A stretch of 64,000 nt of DNA. Source: ZC4RG30 sp963812195 (lineage in GTDB: Bacteria; Pseudomonadota; Gammaproteobacteria; Steroidobacterales; Steroidobacteraceae). Shown here one piece after another: positions 1 to 9,237 of this stretch (the stretch's first letter is position 1; every line of letters begins with the position of its first letter). The notes beneath the pieces are model-generated. The model did no database searches. It had not been told where the DNA came from and worked only from the letters and a program-made list of their open reading frames with translations. The stretch is from NCBI GenBank assembly GCA_963812195.1, contig CAWEUI010000011.1, positions 124,001 through 188,000 on the forward strand, in the 5' to 3' direction. The position numbers and the translations under genes were made by a program.

Positions 1-890
1 GCCAGATCGTCACCGCGCTGACCGGCGGCAATATCGATCTGTCGCCGGAGAAGGCGGATACGACCACGGCCGGCTTCGTCATTTCGCCCAAGTCCGGAGC
101 CGTTGAACGGCTTCCAGTTCTCCGCGGACTGGTACCGGATCGTGCTGAAGGATCCGATCACGGGCCCGCCGTTTGGCCTGGGCGTGCAGAACATCGTGAA
201 CCTGTGCTACGCAGGGGCAGCAGGCGTTCTGCGATCGCATCACGTTCGGTACGCCGGGCGATTTCAGCACGATCACCACCATCAACAACACGGCGGTGAA
301 CCTCGGCAAGTTCGAGACCCGCGGCGTGGACTTCGAGGCCAGCTACCGCCTGCCGCTGCAGGAAGTCGGCGATGGTCTGCCGGGCAACCTGAACTTCCGC
401 CTGCTGACTTCCCTGCTCTACAACATGACCATCGACAACGGGCTCGGCTCGCCGCCGGTGAACTATGCCGGGCAGTCCGGGCCGACCGCGGCGTTCGGCG
501 GGTTCAATACGTCGCCGCGCTGGCAGTCGAATTTCTTCACGACCTACAGCAACGGACCGTTCACGGCAACGCTGCAGGCTGCGCTGGATCGGGCCGGGCA
601 GGTTCGAGTCGATTACTGCCGCCGGTGGCTATCCGGTGGATCCGGGCAGTTCGGGCTATTCGACCGCCAACCCGAACAGCATCAGCGACAACTCCGTGGC
701 CTCTGCCACATACGTGAACCTGTCGGGTTCCTATGATCTGAGCAAGAAGCTGCAGGTGTTTGGGTCCGTGAACAATCTGTTCGACAAGGATCCGCCGGTG
801 GCGCCGGGTGGCAATGGCTATCCCACCAACCCGGTGTACTTCGACACCTACGGCATGACCTGGAAGCTGGGAGTGCGCCTGAAGCTCTGA
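1..890 (+). pseudogene. TonB-dependent receptor, C-terminal part, frameshifted
   Basis: C-terminal barrel of an outer-membrane TonB-dependent receptor; the N-terminus lies before the window. The reading starts in frame 3 at base 3 (GGNIDLSPEKADTTTAGF, typical of the late barrel), moves to frame 1 near base 100 (FSADWYRIVLKDPI), to frame 2 near 212 (NLGKFETRGVDFEASYRL) and back to frame 3 near 595, ending with the terminal strand TWKLGVRLKL at 890. All four pieces are collinear with one receptor of the large 'DFEASY/VNNLFDKDPP' class, so at least three single-base indels interrupt one gene. It is either a pseudogene or, given similar breaks elsewhere in this half of the window, poor sequence. 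The substrate cannot be told. Confidence 0.8.
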
Positions 891-899
891 TGTCGTAAC

Positions 900-940
900 G
901 CGGGGAGCCGGATGTGGCCGCAGGCCATCCGGCTCCCCGC
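900..940. terminator. Hairpin between convergent genes
   Basis: The arm GCGGGGAGCCGGAT pairs with ATCCGGCTCCCCGC, extended by GGCC/GGCC after a two-base bulge and closed by a GCA triloop, giving about 18 pairs. It lies exactly between the converging ends of the TonB receptor (890) and the His-rich protein, whose stop codon begins at 942 on the minus strand. There is no T-run on either side, so it may act as an RNA 3'-end stabiliser or bidirectional terminator. Confidence 0.6.
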
Positions 941-1632
941 TACTTCACGCTGTAGCCCCGCCCGGCAAGGCAGGCGCTCAGTGCACGCAGATACCCTTCG
1001 CGCAGCGCCGCGGACCTGGCCGTTGCAACGGTCTTCGTCGCCCTGGTTGTGGCCCTGGTCGGGTCACCACCGGCCTGGTCCACCGCCCAGTCCCGGCACT
1101 GGCTGTGGTCCCTGGCCTGCTGGCTCTGGCTCTGTCCCTTGAGTGGATAGGCGAACACCCGCAGTGAGCTGTTGCGGTCCGGCGGGGCCATGGCCGGCTG
1201 CTCGTCCGGGGGCGGCGTCGTCACCTCGTAGCCGTCATCGTCCGGTTGCCATACGTAGTAATTGCCGTAGGCGTAGTAATACGGAACGTCGCCGAACCAG
1301 TACGTGGAAAAGGCGTCCGGCAGAACCGGCACCACCGAACCCGGTGGCAGGAACCAGCGCGGCGAGTCGTGGAAGAATCGCGCGTCGCCGTCGAGGAACC
1401 GGTCGTCGCCATCGAAGTGGTGGTCGTCATGGAATCCGTGATCGAACAGGCCTCGGTGGTCGCCGAAATCGTCGTGATCCCGATCGCCGTCATGGTCGCG
1501 GATGTGTATGGACGAGCCCTGCGGGTTCGTGCCGCGCGAATCATGTGCAATCGCCGCTCTGCCCGGCCACATGGCCGCCGCCGCGAACACGGCAAGCACT
1601 CCGAGCACCTTCGACCATCCTGGAGCGTGCAT
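940..1632 (-). CDS. Secreted His/Asp-rich protein, DUF6515-like
   Basis: About 230 residues with an N-terminal signal peptide (roughly residues 1-29, ending ...GRAAIA). Residues about 40-90 are a low-complexity His/Asp/Phe-rich stretch with repeated DHD, DDHH and DGDDR elements. A Tyr-rich segment follows (FSTYWFGDVPYYYAYGNYYVW) that resembles DUF6515-type exported proteins, then a C-terminal region with two cysteines. The ATG at 1632 is preferred over a GTG two codons earlier because AGGAGA lies six bases upstream of it. The His/Asp tract could bind metal, but no function is known. It converges on the TonB receptor gene. Confidence 0.6.
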   Translation of the reverse strand: MHAPGWSKVLGVLAVFAAAAMWPGRAAIAHDSRGTNPQGSSIHIRDHDGDRDHDDFGDHRGLFDHGFHDDHHFDGDDRFLDGDARFFHDSPRWFLPPGSVVPVLPDAFSTYWFGDVPYYYAYGNYYVWQPDDDGYEVTTPPPDEQPAMAPPDRNSSLRVFAYPLKGQSQSQQARDHSQCRDWAVDQAGGDPTRATTRATKTVATARSAALREGYLRALSACLAGRGYSVK

Positions 1633-1743
1633 GGCCACTCTCCTGTCTGTCTCCTGTCTGTTTGGACGAGACTCGCAGGTGCCCGTTCATGAACATTCGA
1701 TTAAGAGTGTCCGTGGACCCTCGCGGGAACCGCGCACGGACGC

Positions 1744-3789
1744 CTAGATCTGCTGAAAGATCTCCTTGAGCGAGGCCTCTTCCTCCTCGATCAGCTTCTC
1801 CAGCGCCAGTTCGATGGGTTCCGGCTTGCCCAACAGGTAGCCCTGGCCACGCTGCACGCCCATCGCCTGCAGCCGTCGCGCGGTGCTCTCGCTCTCCACG
1901 TATTCGGCCACGATCTCCAGGTCGAATTCGCGCGCCAGCTGGATGATGCCTTTCACGCCGGCTTCGGAACGGCTGTTGGTCATCATGTCGCGCACGAAAC
2001 TGCCGTCGATCTTGATGCGGGTGACCGGCAAGGAGCGCAGGTAGGCCAGCGAATTGGCGCCGGTGCCGAAGTCGTCGATGGCGATGCCGCAGCCCACATC
2101 GCGCAGGCGGCGCATCGCCGCCGCCGCCCGGTCGAGATTGGTGAGCGCGGACTGCTCGGTGACCTCGATGATGACCAGACTGCCGGGAATGCGCAGCTCA
2201 CGCAGCCGGGCGATGAAGTGGTCGATGAAGTCGTCGCTGGCCAGGGATTGCCCGGACACATTGATGGAAACCGTGCTCGAAAGGCGCGACAGCAGGCCGC
2301 GATGCGGTGCGGTCATCTGCAACGCGGCGTCCGCCACGTAGCGATCCAGGTCCTTGAGCAGCTGGAAGCGCTGCGCGGCGGCGATGAAATCTCCCGGCGG
2401 AATGATCTCGCCGAATTCGTCGCGCATGCGCACCAGCAGTTCGAAGCTCGGTGGCGCGCTGCGATCGGCCAGCAACCGGATCGGCTGCGCGAACAGCAGC
2501 AGCTGCCCGGTGCGCAATGCCTCGCGCAGGTCGGCCGCGGCCAGTACCTCGTCGTTGCGCCGTATCAACGTCGAACTGCCGGAATGATAGATCTCCACGC
2601 GCGAGCGGCCGCGGTCCTTGGCCAGCTTCAGCGCCGTGTCGGCATCGATGGCGTAGCGGTCGAACGGCTTGCTGGTATCGTCGATTTCCACCACGCCGAT
2701 GGTCAGTGTCATCGGGGAGGGATCATCCGGCAGGCCCGGCTGGATGGCGGCGGTGGCGGTCTGCACGCCTGCCGCGACCTCGGCGGCCTGTCCGTCGTCC
2801 ATGTCCGGCAGCACGATGGCGAACTGGTCGCCCATGGTGCGCGCCACCAGCGCGTTGGCCGGTACCAGCGGTGGCGCCAGCACACGCGCCAGCGACATGA
2901 TGGCCGCATCGCCGGCGGCCATCCCGTGCAGCTGGTTGACGCTCTGCAGGCGGTCGATATCCAGCAGCAACAGGCTGGCGCGGGTGCACTTCAGGTGCGG
3001 CAGCGCGGCCTCCAGGCCGCCGCGATTGAACAGGCCGGTGCGCCGGTCCAGATCCACTTCCAGGCGGCGCGCCAGCGCCTGACCCAGGGTCAGGGCGGCC
3101 AGCATGTGCCAGCCACCGAACGGCGGACCGCCCAGCGGATTGGCAAGCACCAGCCAGGCGTTGTGACGGGCGCGGCCCACGAACAGCGGGACGACGAGCA
3201 GGCGGCAAGCAGCGGTGTGTTCGCGTCCCGGCGCCGGACCGTCGATGATCAACGGCCGGCGCAGTTTGCCGACAAGCGGTTTGACGCGGCTGCGCATGCG
3301 CCCGAGTTCGGCGCGCACTCCATCGTCCAGTTCATGATCGTTGCCGCGCACCGCGACCGTTATCTGCGAACGTGGTGCTCCCAGCCAGGCGAGTTCGACG
3401 CCCATGCGCTGGGCCACCGCCGCGACGGCCTTGTCGAGTCGCGCATCGTCGCGGAAGTCCAGGTCCAGCTCATTGGCCAGACGCAGCATCTTCAGGTCGT
3501 GCGCTTCAATGTGCTTGCCTGTCGCCGCCACGGATCGGACCAGGCATTCGAGTGCCGGTCGTACCCGTTCCGTGCAGGCCGCGGCATCGGTGCCGGGAGC
3601 CAGTTCAAGAACCGCGGTGCCGGTACTGCGTCCGCTCTTGCTCTTCAGCGGCAGAACCAGTTGGCCGTCCGATGCGGGGGGCACGGTGCCGGGCTCGAGA
3701 AAAGTCACTTCCAGAATGCCGGGGTCCAGGCTCTTGAGCAGCCTGCCATAGGGGCCGGCGAGGGCATCAAGTTGCAGCGTGGGGAACAT
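1744..3789 (-). CDS. Diguanylate cyclase/phosphodiesterase (degenerate GGDEF + EAL)
   Basis: A 681-residue soluble protein. Residues about 1-250 look like a GAF-like sensory region. A GGDEF domain follows (RTGLFNRGGLEAAL ... TMGDQFAIVLPD), in which the signature is TMGDQF, so cyclase activity is unlikely. The EAL domain (about 430-670) keeps the expected ligands: the Glu of FELLVRM, the Glu pair of IEVTE, DDFGTG, the Lys of IKIDG and the Glu of AEYVE. It is therefore predicted to hydrolyse cyclic di-GMP, possibly with the GGDEF domain acting as a GTP-sensing module. No transmembrane segment or receiver domain is visible. It stands alone; the neighbouring gene is divergent. Confidence 0.88.
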   Translation of the reverse strand: MFPTLQLDALAGPYGRLLKSLDPGILEVTFLEPGTVPPASDGQLVLPLKSKSGRSTGTAVLELAPGTDAAACTERVRPALECLVRSVAATGKHIEAHDLKMLRLANELDLDFRDDARLDKAVAAVAQRMGVELAWLGAPRSQITVAVRGNDHELDDGVRAELGRMRSRVKPLVGKLRRPLIIDGPAPGREHTAACRLLVVPLFVGRARHNAWLVLANPLGGPPFGGWHMLAALTLGQALARRLEVDLDRRTGLFNRGGLEAALPHLKCTRASLLLLDIDRLQSVNQLHGMAAGDAAIMSLARVLAPPLVPANALVARTMGDQFAIVLPDMDDGQAAEVAAGVQTATAAIQPGLPDDPSPMTLTIGVVEIDDTSKPFDRYAIDADTALKLAKDRGRSRVEIYHSGSSTLIRRNDEVLAAADLREALRTGQLLLFAQPIRLLADRSAPPSFELLVRMRDEFGEIIPPGDFIAAAQRFQLLKDLDRYVADAALQMTAPHRGLLSRLSSTVSINVSGQSLASDDFIDHFIARLRELRIPGSLVIIEVTEQSALTNLDRAAAAMRRLRDVGCGIAIDDFGTGANSLAYLRSLPVTRIKIDGSFVRDMMTNSRSEAGVKGIIQLAREFDLEIVAEYVESESTARRLQAMGVQRGQGYLLGKPEPIELALEKLIEEEEASLKEIFQQI

Positions 3790-3891
3790 GCTCGACCCTG
3801 ACTATCCAGACCCGGATTCTAGGTGAGCAGATCCGGGTGCCACCGTGACGGCCGTCTCGGCGTAAGATGCGCAGCAAAGCAGGAGGCTGAC

Positions 3892-5763
3892 TTGAATACC
3901 AGGACACGATGGATGTGTGTGCTGCTGATGCTGGCGGCCCCTTCTCTGGCACTGGCCGCGCTGAAGGTTCCCGGACCCGAACAGCTGCCGGCCGACACCT
4001 GGGTACTGCTCAACTGGCACGGTGTCGACAACGCCACCCGGGTGCGCAAGACCAATCCCGTGATGCAGTTGTGGGACGATCCGCAGTTCGCTGCCGCGCG
4101 CGAGCAGATCGCATCGAAGATCGCCGGCTCGCTGCAAGCGAACGCCTCACCGGAAGTAGCGCGCGCGGCGATGGATGACGTCCTTGCCGTTCTGGAAAAC
4201 CCGCTGGTGATCGGCGTCGCCGGGGATCCCATGGCTCCCGGCAGGGGCACCGTGCACTTGTACGGGGTGCTCAACCGCAAGGGCAAGCAGGCCGAGTGGT
4301 CGCGCCTGCAGTCCGCCGACAAGGCGCGCGCGAACGCGCAGATCTCCACCTTCATGTTCCGCGATGTGCAGGTCACGAAGACCGTTACCACGAAGAAGCC
4401 GAAGACTGCTGCCGCACCGGATTCAAGTGTGCCGACCGGACCGCCACCGGCGCCGAAGGTAACCACCGCCTTCGAGGCCGTGCTTGGCGATTACGAACTG
4501 TTCGCGGATGACCGGACGGTAATGGAGGCGCTGATCACGCGGCTGCAGGATGGCAGGCGCCCGGACGACTCCCTGCTGAAGAATGCGGCATACCAGCGGG
4601 CCCAGCGCTTCCGCGCCAGGGATGCGCTGCTGGAAGTCTTCGTCAAGGTGCCGGATCTGTCCCGGGCACGGGTTCCGGCCACGCCGCAGATGAACATGTC
4701 GCTCGTGCTGCGCGAGTTGCACCTCGACCATGTGCAGGGGCTGTGGCTTTCGGCGGGCATGGAGCGCAGGCGGATGACGGTCCGCGCCGCCTTGCTTGGC
4801 GACACCTCGCCGGGCAGCGTGCTGGACATGATCGGCGGCAACGTGCGCGATTTCCAGACGCTGGCACTGGCGCCTGCCGATGCCTCCTTCGCTGCCTGGC
4901 GTATCGATCTGCCGGCGCTGTATGCGGTCGTCAGCAATGCATACAAGATGGGAATGTCGGGCAATCAGGGGGTCGCCATCAGCGCAATGCTCGACAGCAT
5001 GGTGATGGCGCGTACCGGTCTGCGCATCACGGAGCTGTTGTCGCTGTTCGATGGCGAGCTCGGCATGGTGACCAACAGCGGGGATGCCGCCGCGTCCACC
5101 TCGTTCCCGGCGATGCTCATGATGCCGGTCAAGGGTGATCAGGTTCTGGCGGTGATGCGAAAGGTTGCCGGTCCGCTGCTCGCCAACGCGCAACAGGTCG
5201 CGGGCGCCACCATGGTGCAGATAGGGCCCGTGCAAATGCCGGCAGGCAGCGCTGCCCAGGGCGGCCAGGAGGCGCCAGGGCAACCGCTCGGCCCATTCTT
5301 CCTGAGCGTGTCATCGGACATGCTGATGTTCGGACCGGATCGCGCGCAGATCGAAGCGGCCCTGCGGCGCGGCGCGACACATGCATCGGCACCGGAAGGT
5401 TCGCTGGCCGCGGACAAGCAGTTTCGCGCGGTGCGCAGGTCGTTTCCGAGGGAATTGAACGGCATCTCCTACACGGATTACTCGCGCGTGAGCTGGGACA
5501 GGTATGTCCAGAGGCTGCACGACCAGCTGGCCGGTCAGCAGCAGGAGATGAAGGACCGTGCCGACAAGGCCGAGAAGGGTGACGACAAGACACCGCCAAA
5601 CCCGCAGCTCGCGGCGCAGTTGCGCAAGTCGGCAGAACAGCTCGGCACCTTCGTTGCGGCATTCACTGATCTGCTGCCGCTTGCCGGCAAGCACCTGAAG
5701 ATGTCGGCCGGCGCCAGCTGGAAGGCCAGTGACGGCGTGTTCTTCGACTCGTTCGTGGATTGA
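3892..5763 (+). CDS. Exported protein of unknown function, DUF3352-like
   Basis: About 623 residues. The start is taken as TTG at 3892 because AGGAGG sits five bases upstream (3881-3886) and the reading then begins with a clean signal peptide (LNTRTRWMCVLLMLAAPSLALA). The mature protein is a long alpha/beta polypeptide with no catalytic motif that I recognise. It has a proline/alanine linker near residue 180 and a lysine-rich helix near residue 560. Overall composition and the 'aim: norm of a large periplasmic protein scored over repeated halves' resemble DUF3352-type proteins, but this assignment is weak. It stands alone, divergent from the GGDEF/EAL gene, and ends just before a hexanucleotide repeat. 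Confidence 0.55.
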   Translation: MNTRTRWMCVLLMLAAPSLALAALKVPGPEQLPADTWVLLNWHGVDNATRVRKTNPVMQLWDDPQFAAAREQIASKIAGSLQANASPEVARAAMDDVLAVLENPLVIGVAGDPMAPGRGTVHLYGVLNRKGKQAEWSRLQSADKARANAQISTFMFRDVQVTKTVTTKKPKTAAAPDSSVPTGPPPAPKVTTAFEAVLGDYELFADDRTVMEALITRLQDGRRPDDSLLKNAAYQRAQRFRARDALLEVFVKVPDLSRARVPATPQMNMSLVLRELHLDHVQGLWLSAGMERRRMTVRAALLGDTSPGSVLDMIGGNVRDFQTLALAPADASFAAWRIDLPALYAVVSNAYKMGMSGNQGVAISAMLDSMVMARTGLRITELLSLFDGELGMVTNSGDAAASTSFPAMLMMPVKGDQVLAVMRKVAGPLLANAQQVAGATMVQIGPVQMPAGSAAQGGQEAPGQPLGPFFLSVSSDMLMFGPDRAQIEAALRRGATHASAPEGSLAADKQFRAVRRSFPRELNGISYTDYSRVSWDRYVQRLHDQLAGQQQEMKDRADKAEKGDDKTPPNPQLAAQLRKSAEQLGTFVAAFTDLLPLAGKHLKMSAGASWKASDGVFFDSFVD

Positions 5764-5785
5764 AGCGTAGTCGTGGTCGGCCTTG

Positions 5786-5826
5786 CGGCTACGGCTACGG
5801 CTACGGCTACGGCTACGGCTACGGCT
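5786..5826. repeat. CGGCTA hexanucleotide tandem repeat, 6.8 copies
   Basis: Six perfect copies of CGGCTA followed by CGGCT (41 bases). It lies in the 3' junction of two convergent genes: the plus-strand gene ends at 5763, and the minus-strand SnoaL gene takes its TAG stop (5821-5819) from inside the repeat, because each unit read on the minus strand contains a TAG. Copy-number change would not alter that protein, since the first TAG met is always the proximal one. It is a candidate slippage locus. Confidence 0.9.
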
Positions 5827-6346
5827 GCAGGCTGATCTGCCGGCGTGCGATCAGCCACGCATCGCCGACGCGCTTGAGCTCATCGGTGGAGGTGCCCACG
5901 CCAAGCGCGATCAGGCCCTCCGGATCCTTGCCGATGCGCTGGTACGTCACCCAGTAGGCGGTGCGCTCGGCATGATCGGCCTGCGGGAACGTCACCCGGA
6001 CGTTGGTCTCCATGTGGAACAGGATGCGTGGCGGCTGGCCCTTGTTCTGCATGTCCTTGCGGTAGGCGATCTCGTTGTCGATCACTTTGCGCATGGCGTC
6101 GCGGCCGGTGGTGAGCTTGCCGTCGATATCCAGCACGCCGTCCGGCGCGAACGTGCCGGCGTACAGGTCGCGGTCGAGATGGTCCAGACCCGTCAGGTAG
6201 CGGTGCATGGTGGCGTCGATGGCCTCGCGGTCCTGCATGCGCTGCACGGCCGCCGAACCGGCGCCGTCACCGGCCGTGCAGGCGGCGCCGGCCAGGCCCG
6301 CGGCCATCACCAGCGCCATGCCCAGTTGCCTGAAGTGATTGTTCAT
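5819..6346 (-). CDS. SnoaL-like (NTF2-fold) lipoprotein
   Basis: A 175-residue protein with a signal peptide whose end (MAAGLAGAACTAG) carries a lipobox-like LAGAAC. The rest is one SnoaL/NTF2-like domain with family hallmarks: REAIDATMHRYLTGLDHLDRDLYAGTF (helix 1), APDGVLDIDGK, and a closing strand GDAWLIARRQISL. The start codon overlaps the stop of the upstream gene (ATGA at 6343-6346), so the two are translationally coupled. SnoaL-fold proteins include cyclases, isomerases and ligand binders, so the substrate is not predictable. The stop codon lies inside the CGGCTA repeat. Confidence 0.8.
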   Translation of the reverse strand: MNNHFRQLGMALVMAAGLAGAACTAGDGAGSAAVQRMQDREAIDATMHRYLTGLDHLDRDLYAGTFAPDGVLDIDGKLTTGRDAMRKVIDNEIAYRKDMQNKGQPPRILFHMETNVRVTFPQADHAERTAYWVTYQRIGKDPEGLIALGVGTSTDELKRVGDAWLIARRQISLQP

Positions 6347-7801
6347 TTGGCGTCGTCTCCGAACTGGAAGATGTCCTCGGTCTGGGGCGCCTGCATGTCC
6401 TTTTCCCAGTACTCGCGCCAGTACTGCGCCCACGGGCGGCCGTACATGTCGGGCATCTCGAACGGAAACACATCGCCGGGAGACTTCGACGTCGGCTTGC
6501 CGTCGATGGGGAAGATTGTCTGCACGCAGCGGATGTACTGCTGTGGCGCGCCGCTGGCAAAACCGGAGATCTTCTGCAGATTGCGCACGATGCGTACCGG
6601 CTTCACCAGCGCCTCCGGGTCGTAGAAGATGGCCTCGTGGTTCAGGCCGATGAAGTTGCCCTCGGCGTCGCGGTTCGGCGTGTAGATCTCGATGGTCTGC
6701 ATCTTGTTGGAGAACTCGAACAGGCCGTGCACCTTCCAGCCCTGGATGTTCGAGGTCCAGGTGATGAGCGCGTCGCCGTCCCAGAAGCCGATGGTCTCGC
6801 CATACCAGCGCGGCACGTCGGCGCCGAGGCGCGGCACGGCGCCGCTCATGTCGAACTCGCCGCCCGATGTGGACTTCGGTAATGAAGTTGTCGGCGCTGC
6901 CGACGCGGATCTGCACCAGATCGGGCGTCACCAGCACGGTGTGCGGCGTGCTGGTGACCGCCACCAGGTGCCAGCGGCGCATGAAACCCTCAGGCCAGCA
7001 GTAGGTGGCCGGCCACATCGGCGCGTTGTCGTGCCCCTCGTGATACAGCTCCTGCACCATGCGCGTCTGGTACTCGGGCGTGAGCAGCGACAGGAAGGTC
7101 GGCACCTGGTTCCACAGCGCGAACGAATACCAGTTCTCGGTGACGGCCGAAGGCCACTCGTAGCGGCCGGTCCATTCGCCGGGCACCGTGGCATAGGTGT
7201 GGTGCGTGGGGCCGCCGCGCCTGCGGGTTTCGGCCAGCAGCGCCTCGTAGTGTTCCTGCGCGGTGCGGTACGGATAGGGGCTGAGGATGCCGCTGACCGG
7301 AAAGTCCCGATCGCAGTATCCCCACGCGGAGGTGCGCGGCGGGTCGGAGCCGTTCACGGGCTCGATGCCGACTCCGGCACGGTTGGCGCCGCGCCCCGCG
7401 CCCCACTGCATTTCCACCGCGATCGGGCTGTTGCAGCGGAAGTAGCGCGGATCGGTCCACAGCGCGCGGTCCTTGTAGAAGTCCTTCGAGGTGAACAGGT
7501 CCACCGGCAGCGGCTTGACCCCCGGCGGCACATCGCCGTTGAAGGCGGCGCCGACCTGCACCGTGCGGGTGACCTTGCCATCCTTGCCATGCAGGGCGAG
7601 GCGGATCGGCCCGACGGCCAGCTTGGGGTCGAAGTCGTACAGCGCCGCCGGATCGTGGCCGCTGGAGGGCAGGGCGGGCGTTGCCGGACGGCCGCGCCCC
7701 ACGCTGGCAAAGCCGATGTCCGGCATCTTCTGCGGCCAGACGGCAGGCACGATCAGCAATGCCAGCGCGGCGCCAACGCAGCGACTCATGGTGCGATTCA
7801 T
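6343..7801 (-). CDS. Conserved exported protein, one frameshift
   Basis: Reading from ATG 7801 (GGGAGGGG upstream) gives a signal peptide (MNRTMSRCVGAALALLIVPAVWP) and about 310 residues rich in Trp/Tyr. Near 6870 the frame breaks: TEVHIG must continue as GEFDMSGAVPRLGADVPRWYGETIGFWDGD in the next frame, where one base of GGGCGGC is surplus. The C-terminal half runs to the stop at 6343. The 'GETIGFWDGDALITWTSNIQG...' stretch recalls a widespread exported family with a G-E-S-V-G-x-W-x-G-D-x-L motif, but I cannot name a function. It is coupled to the downstream SnoaL gene by an ATGA overlap, suggesting joint function. Confidence 0.6.
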
Positions 7802-7929
7802 CGATGCCCCTCCCGGCAGCGGACCACCGGGGCATGATACGTGAGGCCGCCGCGGGCAGTCCCCGGCACATGAAGCCGGCCCGGGCGGTGCATGGCGTAG
7901 AATCCCCGGGTCGTTCCGGGGGGCAAGAC

Positions 7930-8829
7930 ATGGCACGCGTTGGATTCATCGGTATCGGCGTCATGGGCACGCCCATGGCCGCCAATCTGGTCCGCAAGGG
8001 CTTCGACGTCACCTTGTTCGATGCCACCGCGGGCCGCGCCGCGCAGGTGGCCGGCGAGCTGGGCTGCGCGGCGGCGCAATCCCTCGAGGGCCTCGGGGAC
8101 AGCGAGTTCATCGTCACCATGCTGCCGGACGGCAAGGTGGTGCAGGAAGTGCTCACGCGCGCCGCGGGCCAGGCGCTGCTCAAGTCGCTCAAGCCCGGTT
8201 CGATCTGCATCGACATGAGTTCCTCCGAGCCGCTGCTGACGCGCGAGACCGGCGCGGTGCTGGCCGGGCAAGGCCTCACGCTGGTCGACGCGCCGGTGTC
8301 CGGCGCGCGCATGCGGGCCGAGTCCGGCACGCTGGCCATCATGATCGGCTGCGGCTCGGAAGAAGTCATGGAGAAGATCAGGCCGGTCCTGGCGGCGATG
8401 GGCAGCCAGTTGTTCGTGCTGGGCGGCCTGGGCAACGGCCATGCCATGAAGGCCATCAACAACATCATCGCCGGCGCCACCATGATCGCGGTGGCCGAAG
8501 GCCTGGCGCTGGGCGAGAAGTTCGGGCTCGAACCGGCGACCATGGTGGACGTGCTCAACGCCTCCACCGGACGCAGCTTCGTCACCGAACTGGTGGCCAA
8601 GGAGCATGTGATACCGAAGAAGTTCGCCACCGGCTTCGCGCTCGGCCTGATCACCAAGGACGTGCGCATCGCCGCGGACCTGGGCGAGCAGATCCAGCTC
8701 GACCTGCCGCTGTTCAGGTTGTCGCGCGAGCGCTTTGCGCTGGCGCGCGACATCGAAGGCGCCGGCGCCGACAGTTCCCGCGCCATCGCCGCGCTGGTCG
8801 CAGTGGCCACCACCCGACAGGAGAAGTGA
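7930..8829 (+). CDS. NAD(P)-dependent beta-hydroxyacid dehydrogenase
   Basis: A 299-residue cytosolic dehydrogenase of the 3-hydroxyisobutyrate/6-phosphogluconate-like family. Residues 1-30 form the Rossmann nucleotide site (VGFIGIGVMGTPMAANL). The substrate-binding motif LVDAPVSGARMRAESGTL follows near residue 118, and the catalytic Lys is in GNGHAMKAINN near residue 174. The helical C-terminal domain (about 165-290) is complete. The acid substrate is unknown: 3-hydroxyisobutyrate, tartronate semialdehyde or an analogue are possible. The downstream carboxymuconolactone-decarboxylase-like gene begins one base after this stop, so they form an operon, pointing to a catabolic step. Confidence 0.88.
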   Translation: MARVGFIGIGVMGTPMAANLVRKGFDVTLFDATAGRAAQVAGELGCAAAQSLEGLGDSEFIVTMLPDGKVVQEVLTRAAGQALLKSLKPGSICIDMSSSEPLLTRETGAVLAGQGLTLVDAPVSGARMRAESGTLAIMIGCGSEEVMEKIRPVLAAMGSQLFVLGGLGNGHAMKAINNIIAGATMIAVAEGLALGEKFGLEPATMVDVLNASTGRSFVTELVAKEHVIPKKFATGFALGLITKDVRIAADLGEQIQLDLPLFRLSRERFALARDIEGAGADSSRAIAALVAVATTRQEK

Positions 8830-8830
8830 C

Positions 8831-9211
8831 ATGGACAAGAAGCTGGAAGAGGCGGGCCTGGACCTGCGACGCAAGATGTTCGGCAAGGCCGGCGCGGAGG
8901 ATGCGCTGAACAACGCCTCGCCGTTCCGGCGGCGCTTCGAGGAGATCGTCACCGAACAGTGCTTCGGCGAGGCGTGGAACACCGCGCCGCTGGACCACAA
9001 GACGCGCAGCATGCTGACCATCGCCATCCTGGCCACCCTGGGGCGCAGCCCGCAGCTGCGCTATCACGTGCAGGGCGCGCTGGCCAACGGCGTGAGCAAG
9101 GAGGAGATCCGCGAGACGCTGATGCAGGTATGGCTGTACGCGGGAATTCCCGCGGCCGCCGAGGGCTTCAACGTCGCCGGTGCCGTGCTGAAGGAGCAGG
9201 GGCTGGACTGA
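8831..9211 (+). CDS. Carboxymuconolactone decarboxylase family protein
   Basis: A 126-residue all-helical protein close to the usual length of PcaC-like enzymes. It has FRRRFEEIVTEQCFGEAW near the N-terminus, DHKTRSMLTIAILATLG, the family histidine segment LRYHVQGALANGVSKEEIRE and the end motif QVWLYAGIPAAAEGFN. There is no CxxC, so it is not an AhpD-type peroxidase. A good ribosome site (ACAGGAGAAG) overlaps the end of the dehydrogenase gene, with which it is co-transcribed. It could be a decarboxylase of a gamma-lactone or a related isomerase; other protocatechuate genes are not present here. Confidence 0.88.
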   Translation: MDKKLEEAGLDLRRKMFGKAGAEDALNNASPFRRRFEEIVTEQCFGEAWNTAPLDHKTRSMLTIAILATLGRSPQLRYHVQGALANGVSKEEIRETLMQVWLYAGIPAAAEGFNVAGAVLKEQGLD

Positions 9212-9237
9212 CGCGCCAGCCCCCCGAGCCGGGCCGG

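Noticed and set aside
2218..3801. About 530-codon open frame opposite the GGDEF/EAL gene
   Set aside because: No ribosome site or recognisable motif; the sense protein is well supported.
5786..5826. Start of a CRISPR array or VNTR-coded protein
   Set aside because: Six-base units with no spacers, and the plus-strand reading (Gly-Tyr repeats) has no start signal; it is a microsatellite.
5819..7936. A single 705-residue minus-strand protein
   Set aside because: That frame joins the signal-peptide half of one gene to a SnoaL gene only by reading through out-of-frame sequence; motifs show two genes with an ATGA overlap.
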